From Algoriphagus ornithinivorans (GTDB lineage: Bacteria > Bacteroidota > Bacteroidia > Cytophagales > Cyclobacteriaceae), in contig NZ_FOVW01000006.1 in NCBI RefSeq assembly GCF_900115305.1, forward strand, positions 310,001 through 374,000: DNA of 64,000 bases, in the 5' to 3' direction. Below are positions 27,249 through 36,053 of this stretch, piece by piece. A program made the position numbers and the translations under genes. Within the stretch, counting starts at the first letter, position 1. Each line of letters starts with the position of its first letter. The notes beneath the pieces were generated by a model, which was given only the letters and a program-made list of their open reading frames with translations, did no database searches and was not told where the DNA came from.

Positions 27249-27740
27249 ATGGATAGCTATAAAATCCCATCTGGAACCAGTATTGGCCATGTTCACTTGA
27301 AAGTGAGTGATCTTGAGCGTTCGATTGACTTTTATTGTGGGCTCTTAGGCTTTGAATTAATGATGAGATATGGAAAAGATGCAGCTTTTATTTCAGCGGG
27401 AGGATATCATCATCACATAGGTTTGAATACATGGCAAAGTAAGAACTCTCCCCCTGCCCCAAGAAACTCACCTGGCTTGTTTCATACGGCAATCCTTTTA
27501 CCTACCCGAAAAGACCTAGCCTTTCTTTTCAAAAGGCTAGCAGATCATTCCTACCCCTTGACAGGAGCTGCAGATCATGGAGTTTCTGAGGCATTGTATC
27601 TGGATGATCCTGATGAAAATGGCGTATAGCTTTATTGGGATAGACCTCGGGAACTTTGGCCCAAAGATGAATCGGGAGAGCTGACTATGTATACCAGAAG
27701 ACTTGATATTAATTCTTTGCTCAGTGAATTAAATCCATGA
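27249..27740 (+). pseudogene. VOC (glyoxalase-fold) protein interrupted by an in-frame amber codon
   Basis: A VOC dioxygenase/glyoxalase-like gene with vicinal metal site. It opens with IGHVHLKVSDLERSIDFY, has YHHHIGLNTW and the first metal ligands, and continues in one frame for 163 codons. Codon 127 (27627-27629) is TAG inside DDPDENGV-x-LYWDRP, where family members have Glu, the third metal ligand. A single G-to-T change from GAG would explain it. The frame beyond the stop still encodes plausible VOC sequence and ends at TGA 27738-27740, overlapping the next ATG by four bases. A true mutation, a sequencing error and a readthrough all remain possible; the first 126 residues alone would lack the ligand. 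Confidence 0.8.
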
Positions 27741-28294
27741 AGAAATACATTTTCCAAAGTGAAAGGTTAGGTTTTCGAACTTGGTCTGAATCCGACTTAG
27801 AAGCCATTTTTCAAATCGATTCGGATCCCGAAATCATGCATTTTTTCGAAAAACCATTCACTTTGGAAGAAAGCCAAAAGCGCATTCAAAAGATGAATCA
27901 AACCTTTCAAAAAGAGGGGTTTTGTTATTTCGCGGTAGACTTTTTGGCAAGTGGTGAATTGGCCGGAACCATAGGTTTGGGAAGGAAGGATTTTGAAGCA
28001 AGCTTCACTCCCTGTATTGATATAGGTTGGAGACTTGCGAAAAAATACTGGAATCAGGGTCTTGCTTCCGAAGGAGCCCTTGCCTGCATAGGCTATGCTC
28101 GGCAATTAGGCTTAAAAGAAATATATTCTTATGCCACTACTGCCAATCAAGCCTCCCTTCAAGTAATGCGTAAAATAGGAATGAAATTCATAGAGGAATT
28201 TGAGCATCCTGAACTTTTAAATCAACCCAGATTACAGCCTTTCAGCCTTTTTAAAATTTCTTTGGATAGTTCAATCGGTGGAGATTTAGTCTAA
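27737..28294 (+). CDS. GNAT family N-acetyltransferase, RimJ/RimL-like
   Basis: A 185-residue GNAT of the ribosomal-protein or tRNA-linked acetyltransferase type. SERLGFRTWSESDLEAI opens the fold, the acetyl-CoA loop is a variant near KKYWNQGLASEGALA (residues 97-111), and ANQASLQVMRKIGMKF is the usual C-terminal motif. Its ATG overlaps the last four bases of the VOC frame, pointing to translational coupling in the uninterrupted ancestor. Target unknown. Confidence 0.88.
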   Translation: MKKYIFQSERLGFRTWSESDLEAIFQIDSDPEIMHFFEKPFTLEESQKRIQKMNQTFQKEGFCYFAVDFLASGELAGTIGLGRKDFEASFTPCIDIGWRLAKKYWNQGLASEGALACIGYARQLGLKEIYSYATTANQASLQVMRKIGMKFIEEFEHPELLNQPRLQPFSLFKISLDSSIGGDLV

Positions 28295-28441
28295 CCTTAA
28301 ATTAGAATAATCCATTCAAAACCCTTATATTCAGTCACTTAATTTTATTTATTACCTTGAAACCTCCCATTGAGGGATGCTCTCGGTCTCCGTCAAGGAG
28401 TTTTTTATCTATTCTTTACTTCCCAACAAAACCTAACACTT

Positions 28442-29050
28442 ATGAAATCTTTAAAAGGAAATTATTCCTTAATAACCCCCCTATGCTTATTTCTGATTTT
28501 TCTAATAAGCTCTTGTATTCCAAATGACATAGAAACTGTGGATCCGATGAATGATCCCCAGCTTGAATACTTGGAAGATAGTCCTTTTCCCAATCCGCTC
28601 GAAAATCTTCGGATGGATCCTATGACCCTTAGTATGTTAGCAAACTTAAGAGCAGCAACAGCTAAATATCAAAAATTTGATGTTGCTTTAGAAGATGGGT
28701 ATTTACAAGGTTCAGATTGCGTTGCTTCTCCAGATGGAGGAATGGGTTATCATTTTGTGAATTTCGAAGAAGTGGATGGGGAATTTGACCCCACCAAACC
28801 TGAAGCTTTGCTATACGAGGAACAATCCAATGGAAGAATGCGGCTTGTCGGAGTAGAGTTTGTAATTGTAGCTGATTTATGGGACTTGGAAAATGATGAT
28901 ATCCCATATTTTGGAAATCAAAAATTTGAAGAAGCATTTCCACCTGCTCCTCTTCCCTTCAGAAATTACCAGCTTCATGTCTGGGTTTGGAAAAATAATC
29001 CTGAAGGAATATTCATGAAGTGGAATCCTACTGTTAAATGTTCGGACTAA
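28442..29050 (+). CDS. hypothetical lipoprotein
   Basis: A 202-residue protein from ATG 28442, with a lipoprotein signal (LFLIFLISSC, lipid Cys about 20). The mature part contains ATAKYQKFDVALEDGY, SPDGGMGYHFVN and EALLYEEQSNGRMRLVGVEF, blocks that recur in an uncharacterised family seen in several phyla, including Actinobacteria as far as I recall. No catalytic motif is obvious. It is followed by a good terminator, so it is a single-gene unit. Confidence 0.7.
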   Translation: MKSLKGNYSLITPLCLFLIFLISSCIPNDIETVDPMNDPQLEYLEDSPFPNPLENLRMDPMTLSMLANLRAATAKYQKFDVALEDGYLQGSDCVASPDGGMGYHFVNFEEVDGEFDPTKPEALLYEEQSNGRMRLVGVEFVIVADLWDLENDDIPYFGNQKFEEAFPPAPLPFRNYQLHVWVWKNNPEGIFMKWNPTVKCSD

Positions 29051-29057
29051 TTTGATG

Positions 29058-29094
29058 AAAAAAGCAGGCTTTAATTTATTGCCTGCTTTTTTTT
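29058..29094 (+). terminator. terminator of the lipoprotein gene
   Basis: AAAAAAGCAGGC (29058-29069) and GCCTGCTTTTTT (29081-29092) pair perfectly around an 11-base loop and end in a T run. Confidence 0.85.
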
Positions 29095-29104
29095 AAACAA
29101 AAAT

Positions 29105-29160
29105 GCCGCCCCTTTCGGAGCGACATTTTACCCAACTCAACTATTCAAAAAATTATGCTA
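29105..29160 (-). terminator. hairpin element A, candidate minus-strand terminator
   Basis: ATGCCGCCCC (from about 29103) and GGAGCGACAT form an imperfect 10-bp hairpin at 29103-29126, followed on the minus strand by TTTTTGTTT. The plus-strand flank reads ACCCAACTCAACTATTC and later GCTATTCCTAGG, recalling the element at 45319. Bases 29128-29398 hold no gene on either strand that I can support. Confidence 0.5.
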
Positions 29161-29398
29161 TTCCTAGGAGCTAATATTCCTATTGATTTCTTTTTGATTA
29201 GAATCCGAGTTTTGTGATTTTTCGAATTCTTGAATGTAAATACGAAGAGTGATAAACAATTGGATTGAAGGATGAAAAAATTACTTGGATCTTATCGCTG
29301 AGACCTCATTTAAATAGAATTCTTATCCATTTAGATTTTTAATTTCCAAAGCTTGATTTAAATTCAATGATTCATTGAGCCCTCATTTTAATCCCGTC

Positions 29399-31285
29399 AT
29401 GATACCCTATTTTAGATTCGTATCAGTTTTATTTTTTTCACTAACCTCCTTTTTATGCTTTGCGCAGGATAATAAAGAAATAGACTCATTGCTTGCTCAA
29501 GGCGATAGATACCTTTATGTGGACTGGGACAGTTCAAAGATGTTTCTTCAGCAAGCCGAAACTTTAGCTTTAGAGTCTCAGAATGAGAAAGACATGGGTC
29601 GGGTCGCCAATATGCTGGGCTCATTACATTATGTCGGGGGAAATTATGCAGAGTCCATGCGAAATTTTTCTAAAGCAAATGATATTTTCAACAGAAACCC
29701 CGACAAAAAAGAATTGGCATATGCTTTAAATGGACGCGGACTTATCTACCTGAGTCAGCACGATTATGCCAGAGCCATTGAAATCTGGGAAAGATGTATT
29801 CCGCTAAACAGAGAATTAGGGGATGATTATGGGCTAGGCAAGAGCTATTTCAATAAAAGCATTGCGGAAATGGAGCTAAAGCAATACCAAAAAGCTGATG
29901 AATCCCTGACCACTGCATTGAACCTTTTGGAAAAATTCAAAGAAAAACCATTATATGCAATGGCTTTAAACCGCTTTGCCAAGATAAATTTCGAATTAAA
30001 TGATCTGGTAAAAGCAGAAGAGTTTTATACCAGAGTTTTGAATATCAAACCTGAGGTTACTACTTGGGAGAAAACATTTGCGAATACCGGATTGGCGGAA
30101 ATCTACCTGGTTCGAGAAAACCCCGGTAAAGCATTGCAATATGGACTTATTGCTGAGCAGCTTGCTGAAAAAGCTAAGGCATTTTGGGACAAAGAAAGGG
30201 CTACTAAAGTAATTGCAATTGCTTATGAAAATCTAGGCGACTATGGCAATGCCTTGAAATACACTAAACTCAATAAAGCCTATTCGGATAGTCTATACAG
30301 TGAAAACAAAAACTCCGAAATCAGTTATTTACAATTACAGCTTACAGCTGCAGACAATTTGAATTTACTGAGAGAAAAAGAGATTGCTGAGCAAGAAGCA
30401 GCTTTCAACAGCAAATTAGCTATCACTTTGATCATTGCTCTAATAGTAACGATTGTTGGTTTTTTACTATATGCCAGGCTTCTAAAACAAAAAGAAGAAA
30501 TCAATACCCAATTGGAAGCCAAACAAACAGAAATAGAAAACCAAAATCAAAAATTGGAAGCCATCAATGAAGAAAAAAACAAACTCTTTTCTATCCTTTC
30601 CCATGATTTGAAATCCCCTATTAACTCTGTAAAGCAGCTATTGGAAATTGAAGAGAAAGGTTTCTTGAGCGAATCAGAATCTCAAAAAGTAAGAAAAATG
30701 CTGATTCGACAAGTAACTGAAACAGACGAAATGCTCAGTAAACTTCTTCGATGGTCACATGCTCAATTGGATGGTATTTTGACTAATCGAGTTGAGACTC
30801 AGTTGGCTCCTATGCTTCAAGACCAAATTGGACATATGGAATATCAAACCAGTAATAAGAATATTCAAATTGATTCTACAGGATTGAAAAGTCCGGAAAT
30901 GGTATTGGTGGATCCTCAGCAAATCAGTATAATATTTCAAAACTGCCTTCATAATGCAATCAAGTTTTCAGAACCTAATAGTCAAATCAAAGTTTGGCTG
31001 TCAGATGAAGAGGAAACTTATCAAAAACTCCACATAAAGGACTTCGGTATAGGAATCGATGCCGAAAAATTGGCTGAAATTCAATCCCAGCAAGTACGAG
31101 TAAAATCAACAGACGGAACTCTTAAAGAGAAGGGTACAGGTTTGGGACTTCAGCTGGTGAAACAGTTTATGGATAAAAATCAAGGAATTTTCGAGATTAA
31201 AAGTGAGGTAGGAAAAGGAACTGAAATCATTTTGAGTTTTGAAAAAATCAAAAGAGAAACCCCTTCAAACCAATTAACCTCCTGA
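29399..31285 (+). CDS. TPR-containing sensor histidine kinase
   Basis: A 628-residue membrane kinase from ATG 29399 (upstream TTG is not needed). A signal segment occupies 1-22, followed by about six TPR-like helical repeats to residue 310 in the periplasm, a transmembrane helix (LAITLIIALIVTIVGFLLYA) at about 340-360, a coiled coil, then HisKA with His402 (FSILSHDLKSPINS) and a HATPase_c domain with NCLHNAIKFS, DFGIGI and GTGLGLQLV. This TPR-kinase form is common in Bacteroidota. No response regulator is adjacent, so the partner is elsewhere. It lies 14 bases before the creatininase-like gene. Confidence 0.92.
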   Translation: MIPYFRFVSVLFFSLTSFLCFAQDNKEIDSLLAQGDRYLYVDWDSSKMFLQQAETLALESQNEKDMGRVANMLGSLHYVGGNYAESMRNFSKANDIFNRNPDKKELAYALNGRGLIYLSQHDYARAIEIWERCIPLNRELGDDYGLGKSYFNKSIAEMELKQYQKADESLTTALNLLEKFKEKPLYAMALNRFAKINFELNDLVKAEEFYTRVLNIKPEVTTWEKTFANTGLAEIYLVRENPGKALQYGLIAEQLAEKAKAFWDKERATKVIAIAYENLGDYGNALKYTKLNKAYSDSLYSENKNSEISYLQLQLTAADNLNLLREKEIAEQEAAFNSKLAITLIIALIVTIVGFLLYARLLKQKEEINTQLEAKQTEIENQNQKLEAINEEKNKLFSILSHDLKSPINSVKQLLEIEEKGFLSESESQKVRKMLIRQVTETDEMLSKLLRWSHAQLDGILTNRVETQLAPMLQDQIGHMEYQTSNKNIQIDSTGLKSPEMVLVDPQQISIIFQNCLHNAIKFSEPNSQIKVWLSDEEETYQKLHIKDFGIGIDAEKLAEIQSQQVRVKSTDGTLKEKGTGLGLQLVKQFMDKNQGIFEIKSEVGKGTEIILSFEKIKRETPSNQLTS

Positions 31286-31299
31286 AATAGCAATTACTA

Positions 31300-32112
31300 A
31301 TGAAAAAACTAATCATAACTCTGCTCGCCATTTCCAGTTGCACCTTATTTACCTTTGCACAAAATCCAAGCACCAGAGAAATGGATAGGATTAATTGGAT
31401 GGAATTTGCAGAGTTTGTTCCTGAAAAAATCAACACGGTCCTCTTACCTACTGGCACTTTAGAACCTCATGGCGTTATCAATAACGGAGCTGATAATACC
31501 GCTCCCTTTGCCATGGCCAAAGACTTGGCAGACAAATTAAATGCGCTCATCGCTCCTACGCTTAATTATGGAATCACAGGTTCCATGGCCAATTATCCCG
31601 GTGCATTCCAGATCTCGGAAGAAGCCTATGCACCCTTTATCCGGGATATTTTGAAAGGATTGGCCAGAAATGGTTTTAAAAACATCATTATCCTGAACGG
31701 TCATGGTGGAGGTCAAACTGCCGTTCTCCAACAGGTTGCCGAAAAAGTTTCCAATGAATTGGGTGTTCGCACTTTAGTGATCAACTGGTGGACCTATGCT
31801 TCGGACGTGACCATGGAAGTTTTTAAAGAAGATGGAGGTCATGCAGGTTTGAATGAGACAGCCTATATTCAGGCGATTGATCCAAGTCTAGTTCACAAAG
31901 AACGATACAATCCCAACCAAGCTACCGCTTATCCTCAGAATAAAGCCTGGTCTGCGGTTCCATTTCCCTCTTCAATCGGATTATATCAGGAAGGACAGGG
32001 TTATCCTAATTTTGATCAAAAGCAAGCAGACGAATACTTCCGGAAAGTCAATGATAAAGTGCTGAAATTGATTCAAGACACCATTGCAAAATGGGAATTG
32101 GCAGGCCTTTAA
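31300..32112 (+). CDS. exported creatininase family protein
   Basis: A 270-residue protein with a signal peptide ending about residue 21 (LFTFAQN). The creatininase fold shows its metal ligands: Glu and His in GTLEPHG, Asp in GADNTAP, His in ILNGHGGGQ and Glu in GHAGLNETAY. Relatives hydrolyse amides such as creatinine or act in pathways like mycofactocin and riboflavin-derived F420 synthesis; the substrate here is unknown, and an exported member is notable. It starts 14 bases after the kinase gene and probably shares its transcript. Confidence 0.88.
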   Translation: MKKLIITLLAISSCTLFTFAQNPSTREMDRINWMEFAEFVPEKINTVLLPTGTLEPHGVINNGADNTAPFAMAKDLADKLNALIAPTLNYGITGSMANYPGAFQISEEAYAPFIRDILKGLARNGFKNIIILNGHGGGQTAVLQQVAEKVSNELGVRTLVINWWTYASDVTMEVFKEDGGHAGLNETAYIQAIDPSLVHKERYNPNQATAYPQNKAWSAVPFPSSIGLYQEGQGYPNFDQKQADEYFRKVNDKVLKLIQDTIAKWELAGL

Positions 32113-32125
32113 TCCGGAATAAATC

Positions 32126-32686
32126 ATGGCTTACTTTTCCGATCAAAAGTTTAAAAACCTAAATCAATCTGAGTTTGAAATCGGTGAATATGATACTTGC
32201 GGCTTCGAGAACTGCAATTTTTCCAATTTCAACTTTCATGGAAGTACTTTTGAGAATTGTGTTTTCAAATCCTGTGATTGGAGTAATACCAAGGTATTCA
32301 AATTAGCCTTTCAGCAGGTCAAATTTGAAAACTGTAAAGTGCTGGGCGTACATTTCAATACAGCCAACCCATTTTTATTGGAATTCAATTTCCAAAACTC
32401 TCAGTTGGATTACTGCAACTTTTTCAATCTTCAGCTCAAGAAATCAGTTTTTCAAAATTGCAAACTGACTGAGGTAGACTTCAGCCAATGCAATCTGACT
32501 GAGGTAAACTTTCAAGGCTCTGACTTATCCGGGACAGTATTTGATCAGACTGTCTTGGAGAAAGTTGATTTCCGAAACACCCAAAATCTCCGTCTTGATC
32601 CTGAAATCAATAAAATCAAAGGAGCACGATTCGACCTGGATGGCCTTCCCGGATTATTGGAGAAGTATGGGATCAAAATAGGCTAA
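32126..32686 (+). CDS. pentapeptide repeat protein, McbG/Qnr-like
   Basis: A 186-residue protein made of roughly 25 five-residue repeats with central Phe/Leu and many Cys and Asn (ENCNF-SNFNF style), which fold as a right-handed quadrilateral beta helix. The C-terminus (GLPGLLEKYGIKIG) resembles that of McbG and some Qnr-like proteins that protect DNA gyrase; the gyrase link is inference and the repeats could equally be structural. It lies 13 bases after the creatininase-like gene and some 400 bases before dnaE2. Confidence 0.88.
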   Translation: MAYFSDQKFKNLNQSEFEIGEYDTCGFENCNFSNFNFHGSTFENCVFKSCDWSNTKVFKLAFQQVKFENCKVLGVHFNTANPFLLEFNFQNSQLDYCNFFNLQLKKSVFQNCKLTEVDFSQCNLTEVNFQGSDLSGTVFDQTVLEKVDFRNTQNLRLDPEINKIKGARFDLDGLPGLLEKYGIKIG

Positions 32687-32817
32687 ATCCAAAATTTACT
32701 TTTCTGACATTTTCTTTCAAAACCTATCAAAATACTTGACAGGAAGAATACTTTTTGTTTACATTATAAACATGTAAATGTTAATAATATTAACATTTAG
32801 CTTACTGGAATCAGCTT

Positions 32818-32910
32818 ATATAAAGTGTCCGTTATGCTGCTTCTCCAGAAGCAATATTGCTACAAATCCACCGTCCGGAGACGCAGGACTGCGAGCACAT
32901 TTCGATAAGC
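32818..32910. other. unexplained non-coding segment with hairpin
   Basis: The intergenic region 32687-33083 contains this stretch before the repeats. GCTTCTCCAGAAGC (a perfect 6-bp stem with 2-base loop) is followed by CAATATTG and the G+C-rich ACCGTCCGGAGACGCAGGAC. I recognise no gene, RNA family or IS end in it. The preceding 32687-32817 is AT-rich. Confidence 0.35.
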
Positions 32911-32930
32911 ATCCTTATGAAGTTTATCCA

Positions 32931-33062
32931 AAGCCTTAGAGGTTTTAAAAACTTCAAAGGTTTTCAGGGTCCCATTCACAAACCTTCGAGGTCTTAAAAC
33001 TTCAAAGGTTTCCAGAGTCCCATTCACAAACCTTCGAGATCTTAAAGACCTCAAAGGTTATC
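32931..33062. repeat. tandem array of three palindromic repeat units
   Basis: Two units of 48-50 bases (32931-32980, 32981-33028) and a partial third (33029-33062) each begin with a near-palindrome of the form AACCTTCGAGGTCTTAAAAC followed by TTCAAAGGTT, then a spacer with TCCCATTCACA. Palindromes of the AACCTTTGAGGT type are scattered in many Bacteroidota genomes. The array ends about 20 bases before dnaE2 and could form transcript hairpins. Confidence 0.75.
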
Positions 33063-33083
33063 ACACTAATTCTTAAATCAAAA

Positions 33084-36053
33084 ATGTTCCTTAACTGCCA
33101 TTCTCACTTCAGCTTCAAATACGGGACGATGTCTGTGGAAGCGCTGATCGCTGAGGCGAAGGGCAAAAAACTTGATGCCCTAGCACTGACCGATATCAAT
33201 TGTACCGCTGGTATATTCCCTTTTATCCGGGCAGCCCAACAGTCAGGAATTCATCCTGTCGTAGGAATCGACTTCCGCAACGGAGTTCAGCAACAATACA
33301 TTGGCCTGGCCCGAAACCAAGAGGGCTTTTTTGAACTGAATGAGCATCTTTCCGAGCACTTGATACACAAGCGGGAATTCAAGCCCAGAGCTCCCGAATT
33401 TGAGCATAGCTTTATCATCTATCCATTTTCTGAGAAGGCTTTTCCCCTGAGGGAAAATGAATTCATCGGCGTGCACCCCGGGCAGCTCAACAAACTCCTC
33501 ACCTCTCCCTGGTACCGCAAAAAAGAAAAATTGGTACTGCTCCAGCCGGCGACCTTCAGCTCCAAACTGGAATTTAACGCACACCGCCTTTTGCGCAGCA
33601 TGAATCTGAATACCCTGCTTAGCAAACTCTCCCAAGAGGAGCAAGCGGATCCCAGTGATCAGTTTTATTCTTATGCCGATCTCATCTCACGTTGTGAAAA
33701 TCACAGCTACCTGCTCGTCAACGCTCAGAAACTACTCGAACAATGCCAGTTCTCCTTTTACTTTCAGGCTGTCAAAAACAAACGGGACATCCTGGGTTCG
33801 GACTGGGAAGACTTTGATTTTCTGCGACAGGAAACTTTCAAGGGTGCTATCCGACGCTATCCGGAACTCGGACCACAGATCAGTCAGCGGATAGAAAAGG
33901 AACTGGAACTCATACAGCAAAAAGGCTTTGTATCCTATTTCCTGATCAATTACGATATTATCACTTTTGCGCAGCAGCGCAATTTCTATCATGTGGGTCG
34001 TGGATCGGGAGCCAACAGCATCGTGGCTTATTGTCTGGGCATCACGGATGTGGACCCTATTGAATTGGACCTGTACTTTGAGCGCTTTATCAATCTCTAC
34101 CGGGAAAATCCTCCCGACTTTGACATTGATTTCAGTTGGACAGACCGGGATGAAGTCACCGATTACATCTTTCGCAAATACAATCAGGGCAAGCACGAGC
34201 ATGTGGCGCTTCTGGGCTCCTATAGCACCTTTCAGTACAATTCCATGCTGAGGGAATTGGGAAAAGTTTTTGGGCTTCCGAAAACTGACATCGAATCCCT
34301 GATCCACCATGCAGACAAACCCGGCTATGAGGCGGATCAGTTTGGCAGGTTGATCATCAAGTATTCCAAAGTCCTGCATGACATGCCCTCCCATCTGACT
34401 ATTCATGCCTGTGGGATTCTGATTTCTCACAAACCCATCCATTACTACACCGCCACAGACATGCCTCCCAAGGGCTTTCCGCTTGCCCATATAGACATGC
34501 ATACTGCAGAAGATATTGGACTGCACAAATTTGATATTCTGAGCCAAAGGGGCTTGGGTCATATCAAGTCTGCCTTGGAGATTATTTACCAAAATCAGGG
34601 AATTAAAGTGGATATCCGGCAGGTAGAGAAATTTAAGAAGGATCCGAAAATCAAGGAACACCTGAAAACCGGGCATACCATAGGAGCTTTCTATGTGGAG
34701 TCGCCCGCCATGCGCATGCTATTGGCCAAGATGAAAGCGGATACTTACCTGGAACTGGTAGCTGCCAGCTCCATTATCCGCCCAGGAGTAGCCCGATCAG
34801 GAATGATGCGGGAATATATTCTCCGACACATCAGCGAAGAGCGGAGAAAGCAGGCGCACCCTGTCATGTGGGACATCATGCCGGAAACCTATGGCATTAT
34901 GGTCTATCAGGAAGATGTGATCAAGGTAGCCCACTACTTTGCCGGGCTGAGTCTGGCAGAAGCGGATGTACTGAGGCGGGGCATGAGTGGAAAATCCCGT
35001 TCCAAAGATGAATTTCAGCGAGTAAAGGATCAGTTTTTTGCCAATTGTAAAAAACTGGGCAGAGAAGATTCGGTAGCAAAGGAAGTCTGGCATCAGATCG
35101 AAAGCTTCGCAGGTTATTCCTTTGCCAAGGGGCACTCGGCCTCTTTTGCAGTGGAAAGCTACCAAAGCCTGTATCTGAAAGCCTATTTTCCGTTGGAGTT
35201 TATGGTAGGCGTGATCAATAATTTTGGGGGCTTTTATCATACTGAGTTCTACGTGCACGAACTTCGGATGAATGGAGGGGAGATTCAAGCTCCTCATCTC
35301 AACGAAAGCGAGTACCTGACACGCATCAATGGCAAGACAGTATTTCTGGGATTTATTCATATGAAATATCTGGAAAAGGCCACCGTAGAAAAACTACTGA
35401 CTGAACGCAGGAGGAATGGTGCTTTTCTGGGCTTGGCAGACTTTGTTGCAAGAGTAGAAATCGGCTTGGAGCAGCTTCTGATTTTGATCCGGATGACCTG
35501 TTTTCGTTTTACGGGAAAAACCAAACAAGAACTCCTATGGGAAGCTCATTTCCTGCAAAACAAACGAAAATCGGTCGTGAGCAACCATGAGCTCTTTCGC
35601 TCACCTTCAGCAGAAATCAGTTTCGGAAAAAAGCCTCCTCAAGTACCCGATCTGGACGAAACAGATATCCGGCAGGAAATATTGGATCAGATCGATATTC
35701 TGGAGTTTCCGCTGGACTCCCCTTTTCATCTGGTCAAAGACCAAAGTATCCAAGGCATCAAAGCCCGGGAAATGACACAGTACTTAGGAAAGCAGGTGAC
35801 AATCTTGGGCTATTTGGTCACGGTAAAATATACCCGAACGGTCAAGGGAGAGGTAATGAATTTTGGAACTTTTCTGGATCGGGACGGAGACTGGATTGAT
35901 ACCGTGCACTTCCCTCCTGTGGTCAAAAAATATCCTTTCAAAGGTCGGGCGATCTACAAAATTCAAGGAAAGGTAGTGGAAGAGTTTGGGTTTTACTCCA
36001 TCGAAGTCAATACGCTGGAACGAATGGCTTATTGGAATGCCGGAGATAATTAG
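33084..36053 (+). CDS. dnaE2: DNA polymerase III alpha subunit, error-prone DnaE2 type
   Basis: A 989-residue C-family polymerase. The N-terminal PHP domain begins NCHSHFSFKYGT, but the usual TDH motif reads TDIN, so a PHP nuclease is probably inactive. The polymerase carboxylates are PPDFDIDF (Asp345-349) and KFDIL near 490, so catalysis should be intact. GRGSGANSIVAYCLGITDVDP, GIMVYQEDV and SFAKGHSASFA are conserved. The C-terminus is shorter than replicative DnaE, lacking the beta-binding and tau-binding extension, as in ImuC/DnaE2 translesion enzymes of about 1000-1050 residues. No imuA or imuB is next to it. Visible G+C is higher than in neighbours (34 of 60 bases at 33121-33180 against 22 of 60 at 32161-32220), which suggests transfer or different selection. 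Confidence 0.9.
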   Translation: MFLNCHSHFSFKYGTMSVEALIAEAKGKKLDALALTDINCTAGIFPFIRAAQQSGIHPVVGIDFRNGVQQQYIGLARNQEGFFELNEHLSEHLIHKREFKPRAPEFEHSFIIYPFSEKAFPLRENEFIGVHPGQLNKLLTSPWYRKKEKLVLLQPATFSSKLEFNAHRLLRSMNLNTLLSKLSQEEQADPSDQFYSYADLISRCENHSYLLVNAQKLLEQCQFSFYFQAVKNKRDILGSDWEDFDFLRQETFKGAIRRYPELGPQISQRIEKELELIQQKGFVSYFLINYDIITFAQQRNFYHVGRGSGANSIVAYCLGITDVDPIELDLYFERFINLYRENPPDFDIDFSWTDRDEVTDYIFRKYNQGKHEHVALLGSYSTFQYNSMLRELGKVFGLPKTDIESLIHHADKPGYEADQFGRLIIKYSKVLHDMPSHLTIHACGILISHKPIHYYTATDMPPKGFPLAHIDMHTAEDIGLHKFDILSQRGLGHIKSALEIIYQNQGIKVDIRQVEKFKKDPKIKEHLKTGHTIGAFYVESPAMRMLLAKMKADTYLELVAASSIIRPGVARSGMMREYILRHISEERRKQAHPVMWDIMPETYGIMVYQEDVIKVAHYFAGLSLAEADVLRRGMSGKSRSKDEFQRVKDQFFANCKKLGREDSVAKEVWHQIESFAGYSFAKGHSASFAVESYQSLYLKAYFPLEFMVGVINNFGGFYHTEFYVHELRMNGGEIQAPHLNESEYLTRINGKTVFLGFIHMKYLEKATVEKLLTERRRNGAFLGLADFVARVEIGLEQLLILIRMTCFRFTGKTKQELLWEAHFLQNKRKSVVSNHELFRSPSAEISFGKKPPQVPDLDETDIRQEILDQIDILEFPLDSPFHLVKDQSIQGIKAREMTQYLGKQVTILGYLVTVKYTRTVKGEVMNFGTFLDRDGDWIDTVHFPPVVKKYPFKGRAIYKIQGKVVEEFGFYSIEVNTLERMAYWNAGDN

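Noticed and set aside
27627..27629. TAG read as pyrrolysine or programmed readthrough
   Set aside because: Nothing in the window supports pyrrolysine, no recoding stem-loop stands out, and a single base change from GAG is simpler.
32931..33062. Possible short CRISPR array
   Set aside because: The three units are imperfect, are themselves palindromic with near-identical spacers, and no cas gene is near.
33732..34676. A long open frame (about 310 codons) on the minus strand inside dnaE2, with others at 33243-33644 and 34797-35360
   Set aside because: They lie exactly antisense to a strongly conserved polymerase, and their translations match no family. Higher G+C gives long antisense frames by chance.
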